Assembly (NCBI RefSeq): GCF_000789235.1
Contig: NZ_KN525716.1
Span: forward strand, 3,144,100 to 3,208,099
Direction: 5' to 3'
From: Wocania ichthyoenteri Th78
GTDB lineage: Bacteria > Bacteroidota > Bacteroidia > Flavobacteriales > Flavobacteriaceae
DNA length: 64,000 nt
Shown here piece after piece: positions 54,525 through 63,825 of the stretch. Below the pieces are notes generated by a model that made no database searches, was not told where the DNA came from, and saw nothing but the letters and a program-made list of their open reading frames with translations. The translations under genes were made by a program, and so were the position numbers. Position 1 is the first letter of the stretch. Each line of letters opens with the position of its first letter.

Positions 54525-55538
54525 TTATAAGATATTTACTTCAGCTTCTATTGAAATACCAAAGAGTCTTTTAATGGTTTTTTGAATTAATTTTGAAAGA
54601 TTTAAAATGTCTGAACCTTTGGCATTTCCATAGTTTACTAGTACTAAAGCTTGATTTTTGTGTACGCCATAATCGCCAAAACGTTTGCCTTTAAAACCTG
54701 CCTTTTCAATAAGCCAACCCGCAGGAATTTTTATTTCATCTTCAGAAATTGTATAATTTGGGATGTCTTTAAAATTCTGGACTAAAGTATTATAATGCGC
54801 TTTTGAAACTATTGGGTTTTTGAAAAAACTACCACTATTTCCAATCTCTTTTGGGTTTGGTAATTTGCTTTCGCGAATAGCTATAACTGCTTTTGAAACC
54901 TCTTGAATTGTTGGACTTGTAATTTGCATTAATTCAAGCTGAGAAGTAATACTTCCGTAATTAATATTGAGTTTATGTGTTTCTTTTGAAAGTTTAAAAG
55001 TTACATTAGTAATAATGTATTTTCCTTTTTCGTGTTGTTTGAAAATGGAATTTCGATAACCAAAATTGCAATCCGCTCTTGAAAATGATTTTATTGTATT
55101 GCTTTCTAAAGAAAGACCTTCGCAAGCTATAAACGTATCTTTTAATTCCACACCATAGGCACCAATATTTTGAATAGGTGCAGTACCAACATTACCAGGA
55201 ATTAATGATAAATTTTCAATACCACCAAAATCATGATTTAAACACCAAAGTACAAATTCGTGCCAGTTTTCTCCAGCATTTGCTTTTACTATTACTGAGT
55301 TTTCATCTTCAGAGATTATAAAAATGCCTTTTAAATTAACATGAATAACTAAGGCTTCTTGGTTTTTGGTAAGTAACATATTACTGCCGCCTCCTAAAAT
55401 AAGTTTGTCTGGGTAACCCTTTAGTAATAGAATGTTTTTTAATTCATCAAGATTAGAAACCGATACAAAATGTTTTGCAAGCACATCAATACCAAAAGTA
55501 TTGTAAGGTTTTAAAGATATGTTTTCTTTAATCTTCAC
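54525..55538 (-). CDS. murB: UDP-N-acetylenolpyruvoylglucosamine reductase
   Basis: MurB makes UDP-MurNAc with NADPH and FAD for peptidoglycan synthesis. The 337-residue protein has NTFGIDVLAKHF, the FAD-binding LILGGGSNMLLTK, GENWHEFVLWCL, IPGNVGTAPIQNIGAYGVE and the catalytic Ser/Glu part (NSGSFFKNP, with the Glu expected in SIEAEVNIL). It is the type I E. coli-like form. Its ATG overlaps the last base of the aminotransferase stop, so the two are in one operon. Confidence 0.96.
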   Translation of the reverse strand: MKIKENISLKPYNTFGIDVLAKHFVSVSNLDELKNILLLKGYPDKLILGGGSNMLLTKNQEALVIHVNLKGIFIISEDENSVIVKANAGENWHEFVLWCLNHDFGGIENLSLIPGNVGTAPIQNIGAYGVELKDTFIACEGLSLESNTIKSFSRADCNFGYRNSIFKQHEKGKYIITNVTFKLSKETHKLNINYGSITSQLELMQITSPTIQEVSKAVIAIRESKLPNPKEIGNSGSFFKNPIVSKAHYNTLVQNFKDIPNYTISEDEIKIPAGWLIEKAGFKGKRFGDYGVHKNQALVLVNYGNAKGSDILNLSKLIQKTIKRLFGISIEAEVNIL

Positions 55539-56728
55539 TAGTCTTTATAAACCTTTAAGGCTTCTTTTAAAATATTTACGGCTTTAACTAGGCTTTCTTT
55601 TTTAAGTACATAGGCAATACGTATTTGGTTTAAACCAACACCCGGAGTTGAGTAAAACCCACCTGCTGGAGCAACCATAACGGTTTCGCCATTAACATCA
55701 AAATCTTCTAAAAGCCATTGCGCAAAATCATCCGAATTTTTTACAGGTAATTCTGCTATGCAATAAAAAGCACCTTTTGGTTTTGCTACTTTAACACCAT
55801 CAATTTTTTGTAATTCGCTAATTACAATGTTTCTTCTTTCAACATATTCTTCAATAACATCATCAAAATAACTTTGTGGTGTTTCTAAAGCAGCTTCACT
55901 TGCAATTTGTGCTAATGTTGGCGGACTTAAACGTGCTTGAGCAAATTTTAATGCCGTTTGTATAACCACTTTATTTTTAGATACTAAACAACCAATGCGT
56001 GCACCACACATGCTGTACCGTTTAGAAACTGAATCAATCATTATAGCATAATCATCTAAACCAGTTTCTTGCATTATAGAATAATGAGTGTTACCATCGT
56101 AAGCAAATTCTCGATAAACTTCGTCGGCAATTAAAAATAAATCATGCTTTTTAACAATAGCAGCAAGTTTTTTAATTTCTTCTTTAGAGTATAAATACCC
56201 CGTTGGATTTCCGGGATTACAAATTAAAATAGCCTTAGTTTTTGAAGTAATAAGCTTTTCGAACTCCTCAATTGGAGGTAATGCAAAATTATCTTCAATT
56301 TTAGAAATTACAGGTACTACTTTAACACCTGAAGCTGTTGAAAACCCATTATAATTGGCATAAAAAGGCTCGGGGATAATTATTTCGTCATCTACATCCA
56401 TAATGCTACCAAAGGCAAATAACAAGGCTTCGCTTCCACCAGTGGTTACAATAATATCATCGTGGTTAACATTAATATCATGCTTTTTGTAGTAAGCCGA
56501 AATTTTTTGTCTATAAACCTCCGATCCTTCAGATCTTGAATAAGCCAAAACATCAATATTACTATTTTTTACAGCTTGTAAAGCAATTTCTGGAGTTTTA
56601 ATATCGGGTTGCCCAATATTCAAATAATATATATACTTACCATTTTTTACAGCTTGTTCAGCAAATGGAACTAATTTCCGTATAGGAGATTGAGGCATTA
56701 ATAGCCCTTTTTTCGAGATTGTTGGCAT
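55538..56728 (-). CDS. Class I/II pyridoxal-phosphate aminotransferase
   Basis: A 396-residue fold-type I enzyme of the aspartate aminotransferase family, with the N-terminal NIGQPDIKTPE, NPGNPTGYLYS, the cofactor Lys in SVSKRYSMCGARIG and the substrate Arg in NQIRIAYVL. Likely substrates are aspartate, an aromatic amino acid or a keto acid partner; the exact one is not clear. It precedes murB with a one-base overlap. Confidence 0.92.
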   Translation of the reverse strand: MPTISKKGLLMPQSPIRKLVPFAEQAVKNGKYIYYLNIGQPDIKTPEIALQAVKNSNIDVLAYSRSEGSEVYRQKISAYYKKHDINVNHDDIIVTTGGSEALLFAFGSIMDVDDEIIIPEPFYANYNGFSTASGVKVVPVISKIEDNFALPPIEEFEKLITSKTKAILICNPGNPTGYLYSKEEIKKLAAIVKKHDLFLIADEVYREFAYDGNTHYSIMQETGLDDYAIMIDSVSKRYSMCGARIGCLVSKNKVVIQTALKFAQARLSPPTLAQIASEAALETPQSYFDDVIEEYVERRNIVISELQKIDGVKVAKPKGAFYCIAELPVKNSDDFAQWLLEDFDVNGETVMVAPAGGFYSTPGVGLNQIRIAYVLKKESLVKAVNILKEALKVYKD

Positions 56729-56851
56729 TTAAAAGTATTTAAAGTACAAAGTTGAGAAAATTATCTTAAAGTTTTTTTAAAAAATAGCTATAAATGAGAA
56801 AGCTATTGTAAAGATTAGTAAATTGATAAGAGAAATATTTAGCATGTGTAT

Positions 56852-58189
56852 ATGAAAAAAGGCTTAGCTCTTATTTTGTTGTTTTTTTGTTTGAGTAATC
56901 TTGCGTATTCACAAGGAAAATTTGTTATCCAAAATAAAAAAAGATCAGATAAAATAAAGTTTAGATTAATAAATAATTTAATTGTTATTCCTGTTGAAAT
57001 TAATGGTGTAGAGTTGTCATTTTTATTAGATACAGGTGTTAGTAAGCCTATTATTTTTAATTTTTTAAATGTTTCTGATACTTTAAAAATTAAAGACACT
57101 AAGAAAATATTTTTAAGAGGTTTAGGCGAAGGCGAGTCAGTCGAGGCTTTAAAGTCAAAAAATAATGTTTTTAAAATTGGAGATGCTATTAAGTTAAACC
57201 AAGACTTATATGCAGTATACGATGCTAATTTAAATTTTGCACCAAGATTAGGCGTTCCAATTCACGGTATTTTAGGTTTCGATTTTTTTAAAGATTTAAT
57301 TGTAGAAATAAACTATTCTCATAAGTATTTAAAAATAACGGAACCAATTAGTTATCGGTATAAGGGGTGCAGAAAATGTGAAAGATTTAATCTGGAGTTT
57401 TACAACAATAAACCCTATATAAATACGAAGGTTAGAATAAATAACAAATTAATTCCTGTAAAGTTATTAATCGATTCTGGCGGTAGTGATGCGTTGTGGT
57501 TATTTGAAGATGATAGTTTAGGAATAGTGTCTAATAATAAATATTTTGAAGATTTTTTAGGACATGGACTAAGTGGGAGTGTGTATGGCAAACGTTCTAA
57601 AATTGACGAATTTTATTTAAAAAGTTTTGTTTTTAAAAAAGCAAATGTGGCATATCCAGATTCTACATCTATTTCCTTTGCAAAAAAGTTTACTGGGCGT
57701 AATGGAAGTTTAGCTGGTAATATTTTAAAACGGTTCAATATTATAATGGATTATAGAAATGCCATAGTAACCTTTAAAAAGAATGGATATTTTCAAGAAA
57801 AGTTTAGCTATAATAAAAGTGGAATAGAATTAGCACATGATGGTGTTAGGTTTGTAAAGGAAAGAGAAAATTTCGTTCCAAGTAATAATAATTTGAGTAA
57901 TGAAACTAATCAAAACGGAACAAGAATTGTTTTTGATGCACGTTACAAATTTTCACTTAAACCTGCTTACGCAATAGTAGAGCTTAGGATAGATTCGCCA
58001 GCGTATAGAGCTGGATTAAAAAATGGTGATATTGTTTTATCAATTAATGGAAAGCCAGCCCATCAATACACATTACAGCAAATAATGTATATGTTTTATG
58101 ATGATGATGGAAAAAGAATAAAACTAAGAATAGATAGAGAAGGCATTATTTTAAACTACTCATTTTTGCTAGAAGATTTTTTTAAATAA
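56852..58189 (+). CDS. Exported aspartyl protease-like protein with PDZ domain
   Basis: A protein of about 445 residues with a signal peptide (residues 1-20, LAYSQ). Two retropepsin-like halves carry FLLDTGVSKP and LLIDSGGSDA, so both catalytic Asp are present in one chain. A C-terminal PDZ domain (about 365-440) has SPAYRAGLKNGDIVLSINGKPA. A Cys pair (GCRKCERF) lies between the halves. It should act in the periplasm; substrates are unknown. The start is the ATG at 56852; the GTG at 56846 is less likely. Confidence 0.88.
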   Translation: MKKGLALILLFFCLSNLAYSQGKFVIQNKKRSDKIKFRLINNLIVIPVEINGVELSFLLDTGVSKPIIFNFLNVSDTLKIKDTKKIFLRGLGEGESVEALKSKNNVFKIGDAIKLNQDLYAVYDANLNFAPRLGVPIHGILGFDFFKDLIVEINYSHKYLKITEPISYRYKGCRKCERFNLEFYNNKPYINTKVRINNKLIPVKLLIDSGGSDALWLFEDDSLGIVSNNKYFEDFLGHGLSGSVYGKRSKIDEFYLKSFVFKKANVAYPDSTSISFAKKFTGRNGSLAGNILKRFNIIMDYRNAIVTFKKNGYFQEKFSYNKSGIELAHDGVRFVKERENFVPSNNNLSNETNQNGTRIVFDARYKFSLKPAYAIVELRIDSPAYRAGLKNGDIVLSINGKPAHQYTLQQIMYMFYDDDGKRIKLRIDREGIILNYSFLLEDFFK

Positions 58190-58191
58190 AA

Positions 58192-58227
58192 AAGTCCAAA
58201 CACTAATAGTGTTTGGACTTAATTTTT
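58192..58227. terminator. Two-way terminator after the aspartyl protease gene
   Basis: AAGTCCAAACAC pairs perfectly with GTGTTTGGACTT around TAATA, with A and T tracts at the sides. Confidence 0.88.
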
Positions 58228-58242
58228 AAGACTATTAAAGTA

Positions 58243-58668
58243 CTATTGTTCCATAACACTTTTGTTTTTCTTATCTAGTACACTTTCTTTGCTAGAATCT
58301 ACAACAAGTCCTTTTATTTTTAAGGCAACTGTTGGCGTTTCAGCATTAGAAATAACAGTAATAGTTTTTCTTATAGGCATAACTCTTTTTGTGTCATATT
58401 TTACTTCTATTTTGCCAGTTTTTCCAGGTAAAATTGGTTCTTCTGGTTTTTTAGGTATAGTACAACCACAAGTAGAAGATACTTTCGAGATTATAAGTGG
58501 CGCATCACCAGTATTTGTAAATTCAAAAACTCTTACACCATCAGCTCCTTTTTCAATAGTTCCATAATCTATAGTATCCGATTTAAACTCTATTTTCGCT
58601 ACTTTGTCTTGCGCATTTACTGAGAAACTAATCAGTCCGATAAATAAAATTGTAATTAATTGTTTCAT
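58243..58668 (-). CDS. DUF1573 family exported protein
   Basis: A 141-residue protein with a signal peptide (MKQLITILFIGLISFSVNAQ) and one DUF1573 Ig-like domain: FEFTNTGDAPLIISKVSSTCGCT then GKTGKIEVKYDTKR. The conserved CGC is present. The family is common in Bacteroidota as periplasmic proteins of unknown function. The longest frame starts at 58722, but the -7 element TATGTTTG (58692-58699) lies inside that extension, so the ATG at 58668 is used. Confidence 0.9.
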   Translation of the reverse strand: MKQLITILFIGLISFSVNAQDKVAKIEFKSDTIDYGTIEKGADGVRVFEFTNTGDAPLIISKVSSTCGCTIPKKPEEPILPGKTGKIEVKYDTKRVMPIRKTITVISNAETPTVALKIKGLVVDSSKESVLDKKNKSVMEQ

Positions 58669-58691
58669 TACTTTTAATTTTAAATTCAAGT

Positions 58692-58699
58692 CAAACATA
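58692..58699 (-). promoter_or_regulatory. -7 promoter element of the DUF1573 gene
   Basis: The minus strand reads TATGTTTG, 24 bases before the ATG at 58668. Confidence 0.65.
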
Positions 58700-58953
58700 C
58701 TTACTTTTTCTACAATCTGCAAAAATATTAGATGTAATGCACGTATGTTAACATATTCAACTTAGTTATAAGTACATACAACTTTTCTTTATTTGCAATT
58801 AAAATAATAAAGAATCACCTTTATCAATGACAGTTATAACTTTCGTCTGATGGTTTATATTTGATATAATTATCAAACGTAATTCATATTTCAAGAGTTC
58901 AAACTAAATGTAAACTTTTCATCATGCTCATTTCATAGAAAAAGAAATATAAG

Positions 58954-58961
58954 TACTTTTG
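58954..58961 (+). promoter_or_regulatory. -7 promoter element of valS
   Basis: TACTTTTG lies 31 bases before the ATG at 58992. The TTG at 58959 that opens the longest frame is part of it. Confidence 0.68.
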
Positions 58962-58991
58962 CACATCAACATTCAAAAACTATTCCAAAGT

Positions 58992-61625
58992 ATGCAAATT
59001 CCATCAAAATACGATGCAAGAGAGGTAGAAGGTAAGTGGTACGATTACTGGATGAAACATAATTATTTTCATTCAGAGCCAGACGAAAGAGAGCCATATA
59101 CCATTGTAATTCCACCACCAAACGTTACGGGCGTATTACACATGGGGCATATGTTGAATAATACCATTCAGGATGTGTTAATTCGCCGTGCACGTTTACA
59201 AGGAAAAAATGCATGTTGGGTTCCTGGTACAGACCACGCATCTATTGCTACCGAGGCTAAAGTAGTTGCTAAATTAAAGGAGCAGGGTATTGACAAAAAT
59301 GACTTATCACGAGATGAATTTTTAAAACATGCTTGGGATTGGACGCACGAATATGGTGGTGTTATTCTAGAACAGTTAAAAAAACTAGGTTGTTCGTGCG
59401 ATTGGGATAGAACAAAATTCACCATGGATGACGACATGAGTGAAGCCGTTATTAAGGTTTTTGTTGATTTATATGAAAAAGGCTTGATTTACCGCGGATA
59501 TCGTATGGTGAATTGGGACCCTGAAGCTAAAACAACTTTGTCAGACGAAGAAGTAAATCATGTTGAACGGACTGACAAATTGTACTATGTAAAGTATAAA
59601 ATTGAAGACGAAGATGGATTTATAACTATTGCAACAACACGTCCTGAAACTATTTTAGGTGATACTGCTGTTTGTATAAACCCAAATGATGAACGTTTTA
59701 CAAGTTTAAAAGGTAAAAAGGTAATTGTACCAATTTGTAATCGAATTATTCCCATTATTGAAGACGATTATGTTGATATTGAGTTTGGTACAGGATGCCT
59801 AAAAGTAACACCTGCTCACGATGTTAACGATAAAGAAATAGGCGATAGGCATAATCTTGAAATTATAGATATCCTTAATGAGGATGCTTCGTTAAATAGC
59901 TACGGATTGCACCATGAAGGTAAAGATAGAGTAGTTGCTAGAAAAGATATAGCCAAAGAATTAGACGATATGGAAATTTTGGTTAAAACCGAAGATATTA
60001 CCCATAAAGTTGGGACTAGCGAGCGTACACATGCTGTAATTGAGCCCCGTTTAAGCGATCAATGGTTTTTAAAAATGGAAGAATTAGCTAAACCAGCTTT
60101 AAAGGCAGTTTTAGATGAAAATCCTGAAATTAAGCTATTCCCTAAAAAGTTTGAAAATACCTATCGCCATTGGATGGAAAATGTTCGCGATTGGAATATC
60201 TCACGTCAATTACTTTGGGGTCAACAAATCCCAGCATACTATTATGGTGACGGAAAAGAAGATTTTGTTGTAGCAGACACTATTGATGTAGCTGTTGAAA
60301 AAGCTAAAGAAAAAACTAACAACCCCCAGCTAACAACTAATGATTTGCGTCAAGAAACAGACGCACTTGACACTTGGTTCTCGTCTTGGTTATGGCCAAT
60401 GAGTGTGTTTGATGGTATTAGAAACCCAGAAAATGAGGACATAAAATACTATTACCCAACCAACGATTTAGTTACTGGGCCAGATATTTTATTCTTTTGG
60501 GTAGCGCGAATGATTGTTGCTGGTTATGAGTATAAAAACGAAAAACCTTTCGAGAATGTATATTTAACAGGTTTGGTGCGTGATAAACAACGCCGTAAAA
60601 TGAGTAAGCAATTAGGGAATTCTCCTGATGCTTTAAAACTTATTGAACAATATGGAGCTGATGGTGTTCGCGTTGGGTTATTATTAAGTAGTGCAGCAGG
60701 AAACGATTTAATGTTCGACGAAGCCTTATGTAATCAAGGTAAAGGATTTGCTAATAAAATATGGAATGCTTTCAGATTAATTAATGGTTGGGATGTAGCT
60801 GATATTGAGCAACCAAAGTCCTCTAAAGTAGCAATTGATTGGTTTGAAACTAAATTTCAAAAAGCTTTAACTGAAATTGAAGATCATTTTAGTAAATACC
60901 GTTTGAGTGATGCTCTAATGAGCATGTATAAGTTAATTTATGACGATTTTTGTGGATGGTTTTTAGAAATGATAAAACCAGCATATCAACAACCTATTGA
61001 TAAGAAAACTTACGATGCTGCCATTTCTATTTTAGAAAATAATTTAAAGATATTGCATCCGTTTATGCCATTTTTAACCGAAGAAATCTGGCAACATATT
61101 ACAGAACGTACTCCAGATGAAGCTTTAATAGTAGCAAAATGGCCAGAAAATAAAACGGTGAATAATACGTTAATTTCTGAGTTTGATTTTGCATCCGAAG
61201 TTATTTCAGGCATTCGTACCATTAGAAAACAAAAAAATATAGCTTTTAAAGATGCTATTGGATTTTCGATAATTAATAATGAAAATTCAGGTAAAACCTT
61301 TGATGCTATTATAGCTAAATTAGGTAATCTCGAAAATGTTGATTATGTTTCTGAACCAGTTGAAGGCGCTTTAACTTTTAGAGTAAAATCGAATGAGTAT
61401 TTTGTGCCCATGGCTGGAGCCATTGATGTTGAAGCTGAAGTTAAAAAGTTAACCGAAGAGTTAAACTATACCGAAGGCTTTTTGAAATCGGTACAAAAGA
61501 AACTCTCTAACGAACGTTTTGTAGCTGGTGCACCCGAGCAAGTTGTAGCAAGCGAAAAGAAAAAAGAAGCAGATGCTTTGGCAAAGATTGAAACATTAAA
61601 AGCTAGTTTAATAAGTTTAAAGTAA
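58992..61625 (+). CDS. valS: Valine--tRNA ligase
   Basis: ValS charges tRNA-Val and edits mischarged threonine. The 877-residue protein has the class I HIGH region [14 protein letters not shown], the CP1 editing domain ([25 protein letters not shown]), the KMSKS loop [13 protein letters not shown], an anticodon-binding helical domain and the C-terminal coiled coil (about 815-875) typical of ValS. The standard N terminus [17 protein letters not shown] fixes the start at 58992. Confidence 0.98.
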   Translation: MQIPSKYDAREVEGKWYDYWMKHNYFHSEPDEREPYTIVIPPPNVTGVLHMGHMLNNTIQDVLIRRARLQGKNACWVPGTDHASIATEAKVVAKLKEQGIDKNDLSRDEFLKHAWDWTHEYGGVILEQLKKLGCSCDWDRTKFTMDDDMSEAVIKVFVDLYEKGLIYRGYRMVNWDPEAKTTLSDEEVNHVERTDKLYYVKYKIEDEDGFITIATTRPETILGDTAVCINPNDERFTSLKGKKVIVPICNRIIPIIEDDYVDIEFGTGCLKVTPAHDVNDKEIGDRHNLEIIDILNEDASLNSYGLHHEGKDRVVARKDIAKELDDMEILVKTEDITHKVGTSERTHAVIEPRLSDQWFLKMEELAKPALKAVLDENPEIKLFPKKFENTYRHWMENVRDWNISRQLLWGQQIPAYYYGDGKEDFVVADTIDVAVEKAKEKTNNPQLTTNDLRQETDALDTWFSSWLWPMSVFDGIRNPENEDIKYYYPTNDLVTGPDILFFWVARMIVAGYEYKNEKPFENVYLTGLVRDKQRRKMSKQLGNSPDALKLIEQYGADGVRVGLLLSSAAGNDLMFDEALCNQGKGFANKIWNAFRLINGWDVADIEQPKSSKVAIDWFETKFQKALTEIEDHFSKYRLSDALMSMYKLIYDDFCGWFLEMIKPAYQQPIDKKTYDAAISILENNLKILHPFMPFLTEEIWQHITERTPDEALIVAKWPENKTVNNTLISEFDFASEVISGIRTIRKQKNIAFKDAIGFSIINNENSGKTFDAIIAKLGNLENVDYVSEPVEGALTFRVKSNEYFVPMAGAIDVEAEVKKLTEELNYTEGFLKSVQKKLSNERFVAGAPEQVVASEKKKEADALAKIETLKASLISLK

Positions 61626-61648
61626 ACTGATTGGCTTTCGTAGTTTTT

Positions 61649-61656
61649 TAATTTTG
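61649..61656 (+). promoter_or_regulatory. -7 promoter element of the NlpC/P60 lipoprotein gene
   Basis: TAATTTTG, with TTGG 18 bases upstream as a possible -33 element. It lies 25 bases before the ATG at 61681. Confidence 0.6.
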
Positions 61657-61680
61657 TTTCTTTATAAAATAAATTTAATT

Positions 61681-62880
61681 ATGAAAAAAATTTTTATAAA
61701 ACTACTATATACTTTTATAGTATTACTAATTTTTACTTCTTGTAAGGAAAATGATGCTATAAAACAAAATGCATTAAATGATGCCATATCAGTAGTTAAA
61801 ACTGAATACGCTCCAGATAAGCGAGTTGCACTATTTAATGTAGAAGCTATAAAACAAAAGGGAAGTTATTTATTAAAAGGAGAAAGTAACTTAACCAAAG
61901 CTGTTAGTGCATTAAAAGACAAATTAAAGGCGAAAAGCATCAGCTTTATTGATAGTATTCAAATGTTACCTTCAAAAGAATTAAATGGAAACATATTTGG
62001 TTTGGTTAATATTTCAGTTGCAAATTTAAGAAGCAAGCCAAAACATTCAGCAGAATTAGCAACTCAAGCGCTTTTAGGAACGCCTGTTAATATACTTAAG
62101 AGAGAAGGTAGCTGGTCGTTAATACAGACCCCAGATAAGTATTTAGCTTGGGTTGATGATGGAGGAATTGTAGCAATCACTACATCCGATTTATCATTTT
62201 GGAAATCTTTACCTAAAGTTATATATACAAATATAACAGGGAGTACTTATTCAAAATCAAATAAGGAGTCTCAAATTATTTCAGATATAGTTGCTGGTAA
62301 TATTCTAGTTCTTTTAGATGAAGAAAATGGATTTTACAAGGTAGAATATCCTGATGGTAGAATAGCTTTTATCAACAAAAACGAAGCGCAGTTATATAAA
62401 GATTGGTTACAAAAAACGAAGCCATCAGCAGAGTCTTTAATTGCTACGTCAAAAAAACTAATGGGCTTACCCTATCTATGGGGGGGGACATCAACAAAAG
62501 GTGTTGATTGTAGTGGATTTACAAAAACAGTTTATTTTTTAAACGGTATGGTTATTCCAAGAGATGCTTCGCAGCAAGTTCATACTGGTGAATTAACTGA
62601 TGAAACAAAGGATTTTACTCAATTAGCCTCTGGTGATTTATTGTTTTTTGGTAGAAAAGCAACCGATTCTACTGCAGAAAGAGTAGTTCATGTAGGGATG
62701 TGGATTGGTAACAATGAGTTTATTCATTCTTCTGGAAAAGTAAAAATAAGTAGTTTCAATAAAAATGCTTCAAACTTTGATGAGCATAACTTAAATAGAT
62801 ATCTACGTTCTAAAAGAATTTTAAACAGTAAAAGTGATGCTATTATTAACTTAAGTAGCACTGCTCTTTTTAAAGATTAA
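61681..62880 (+). CDS. NlpC/P60 (C40) peptidoglycan hydrolase lipoprotein with SH3-like domains
   Basis: A 399-residue lipoprotein (lipobox LIFTSC, anchor Cys21) with two bacterial SH3-like domains (about 105-165, GLVNISVANLRSKP, and 180-240) and a C-terminal NlpC/P60 domain. The catalytic Cys is in GVDCSGFTK and the His in RVVHVGMWIG. It should cut stem peptides between D-Glu and the diamino acid. A run of eight G (62480-62487) encodes Trp-Gly-Gly just before the catalytic Cys; slippage there would destroy the enzyme. Confidence 0.92.
   Translation: MKKIFIKLLYTFIVLLIFTSCKENDAIKQNALNDAISVVKTEYAPDKRVALFNVEAIKQKGSYLLKGESNLTKAVSALKDKLKAKSISFIDSIQMLPSKELNGNIFGLVNISVANLRSKPKHSAELATQALLGTPVNILKREGSWSLIQTPDKYLAWVDDGGIVAITTSDLSFWKSLPKVIYTNITGSTYSKSNKESQIISDIVAGNILVLLDEENGFYKVEYPDGRIAFINKNEAQLYKDWLQKTKPSAESLIATSKKLMGLPYLWGGTSTKGVDCSGFTKTVYFLNGMVIPRDASQQVHTGELTDETKDFTQLASGDLLFFGRKATDSTAERVVHVGMWIGNNEFIHSSGKVKISSFNKNASNFDEHNLNRYLRSKRILNSKSDAIINLSSTALFKD
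62480..62487 (+). repeat. G8 homopolymer inside the NlpC/P60 domain
   Basis: Eight G in a row in a genome with few long G tracts. The codons TGG GGG GGG use the G-rich Gly codon twice although GGA and GGT are the common ones here. Confidence 0.85.
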
Positions 62881-62909
62881 AATCAGGGTTTTAAGTAGTT
62901 AATGTACCG

Positions 62910-63176
62910 TTACTTTCTATACAAAAAGTAATTGTTTACCAAGTTTATATATTCTTGTTTGGCTTCGTCTTCGGTAATGTTTTCAGTTTGAAATAGAGCA
63001 TTGGTTTTAAAGGCATTAATTATGGGCTTTTTGCTCCGTGGTTTCCCATAATCATTGGTGGCTCTTTTGTAGTAAGCGTAGAGCTTTAAAAGCGTATCAG
63101 CAGGAAAAGGATCAGTATGTGCATTTACACGATTAACTGCATCTAGAAACTCTATGTCTAATTCACTATTACTCAT
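62910..63176 (-). CDS. Acyl-CoA-binding protein
   Basis: An 88-residue four-helix protein with the ACBP signature FPADTLLKLYAYYKRATNDYGKP, where the Tyr and Lys residues contact acyl-CoA. It would buffer or deliver long-chain acyl-CoA in the cytosol. The longest frame starts at a GTG-type extension at 63206; the ATG at 63176, which overlaps the psd stop by eight bases, is preferred. Its link with psd and cdsA points to phospholipid synthesis. Confidence 0.88.
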   Translation of the reverse strand: MSNSELDIEFLDAVNRVNAHTDPFPADTLLKLYAYYKRATNDYGKPRSKKPIINAFKTNALFQTENITEDEAKQEYINLVNNYFLYRK

Positions 63177-63825
63177 TAATTTCTGCAATAATACTTTCTC
63201 CACCACGTACTTTTTGGTTAAGCTGCACTTTTATTTTGGTGTTTAAAGGTAAAAATAAATCAACCCTCGAGCCAAATTTTATAAATCCAGAATCTGCACC
63301 TTGAATAGCTTTGTCGTTTTGTTTTGCATAATTAACAATACGTTTTGCTAAAGCACCAGCAATTTGCCTATAAAGTACTTTTCCATAGGTTTCATTTTCT
63401 ACAACAACGGTTGTTCGCTCGTTTTCTTCACTTGCTTTAGGATGCCATGCTACTAAATATTTACCCGGGTGATATTTACTAAAAATCACATTTCCACTGA
63501 TTGGATAACGCGTTACATGTACATTTATTGGCGACATAAACACGCTGACTTGTAGGCGTTTTTCTTTAAAATATTCTTTTTCAAAAACTTCTTCAATAAC
63601 CACAACTTTACCATCAACTGGAGAAACTACTTGCTTATCGTTAAAAGAAGTAAGTCGTTTTGGGTTTCTAAAAAACTGTAGAATCAATATAAAGAAAGCT
63701 AGAAGCACAATTAAAACAAGAGTTCGTAGCCACGAAATATTTATAAAACTATCAACTAGTAAAAACGTTGCAACAATTATAACCAGTGTTACAAATATAA
63801 TTTTATGTCCTTCTTTATGAAACAT
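63169..63825 (-). CDS. psd: Phosphatidylserine decarboxylase, short form
   Basis: Psd makes phosphatidylethanolamine from phosphatidylserine. The 218-residue proenzyme has one or two N-terminal membrane helices (about 10-48), [30 protein letters not shown] and the self-cleavage site in [11 protein letters not shown], where cleavage before Ser makes the pyruvoyl group. It overlaps cdsA upstream by 11 bases and the ACBP gene downstream by eight, so the three are tightly coupled. Confidence 0.95.
   Translation of the reverse strand: MFHKEGHKIIFVTLVIIVATFLLVDSFINISWLRTLVLIVLLAFFILILQFFRNPKRLTSFNDKQVVSPVDGKVVVIEEVFEKEYFKEKRLQVSVFMSPINVHVTRYPISGNVIFSKYHPGKYLVAWHPKASEENERTTVVVENETYGKVLYRQIAGALAKRIVNYAKQNDKAIQGADSGFIKFGSRVDLFLPLNTKIKVQLNQKVRGGESIIAEINE

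Larger units (their letters stand above)
58669..58991. other. 323-base gap between the DUF1573 gene and valS
   Basis: Two divergent promoters are seen: TATGTTTG on the minus strand at 58692-58699 and TACTTTTG on the plus strand at 58954-58961 before valS. A second possible plus-strand element, TATATTTG, lies at 58856-58863. I see no T-box, tRNA or small gene. Confidence 0.6.

Noticed and set aside
58700-58990. Possible T-box or other riboswitch before valS
   Set aside because: No T-box sequence, no stem series and no terminator were seen; two ordinary -7 elements explain the region.
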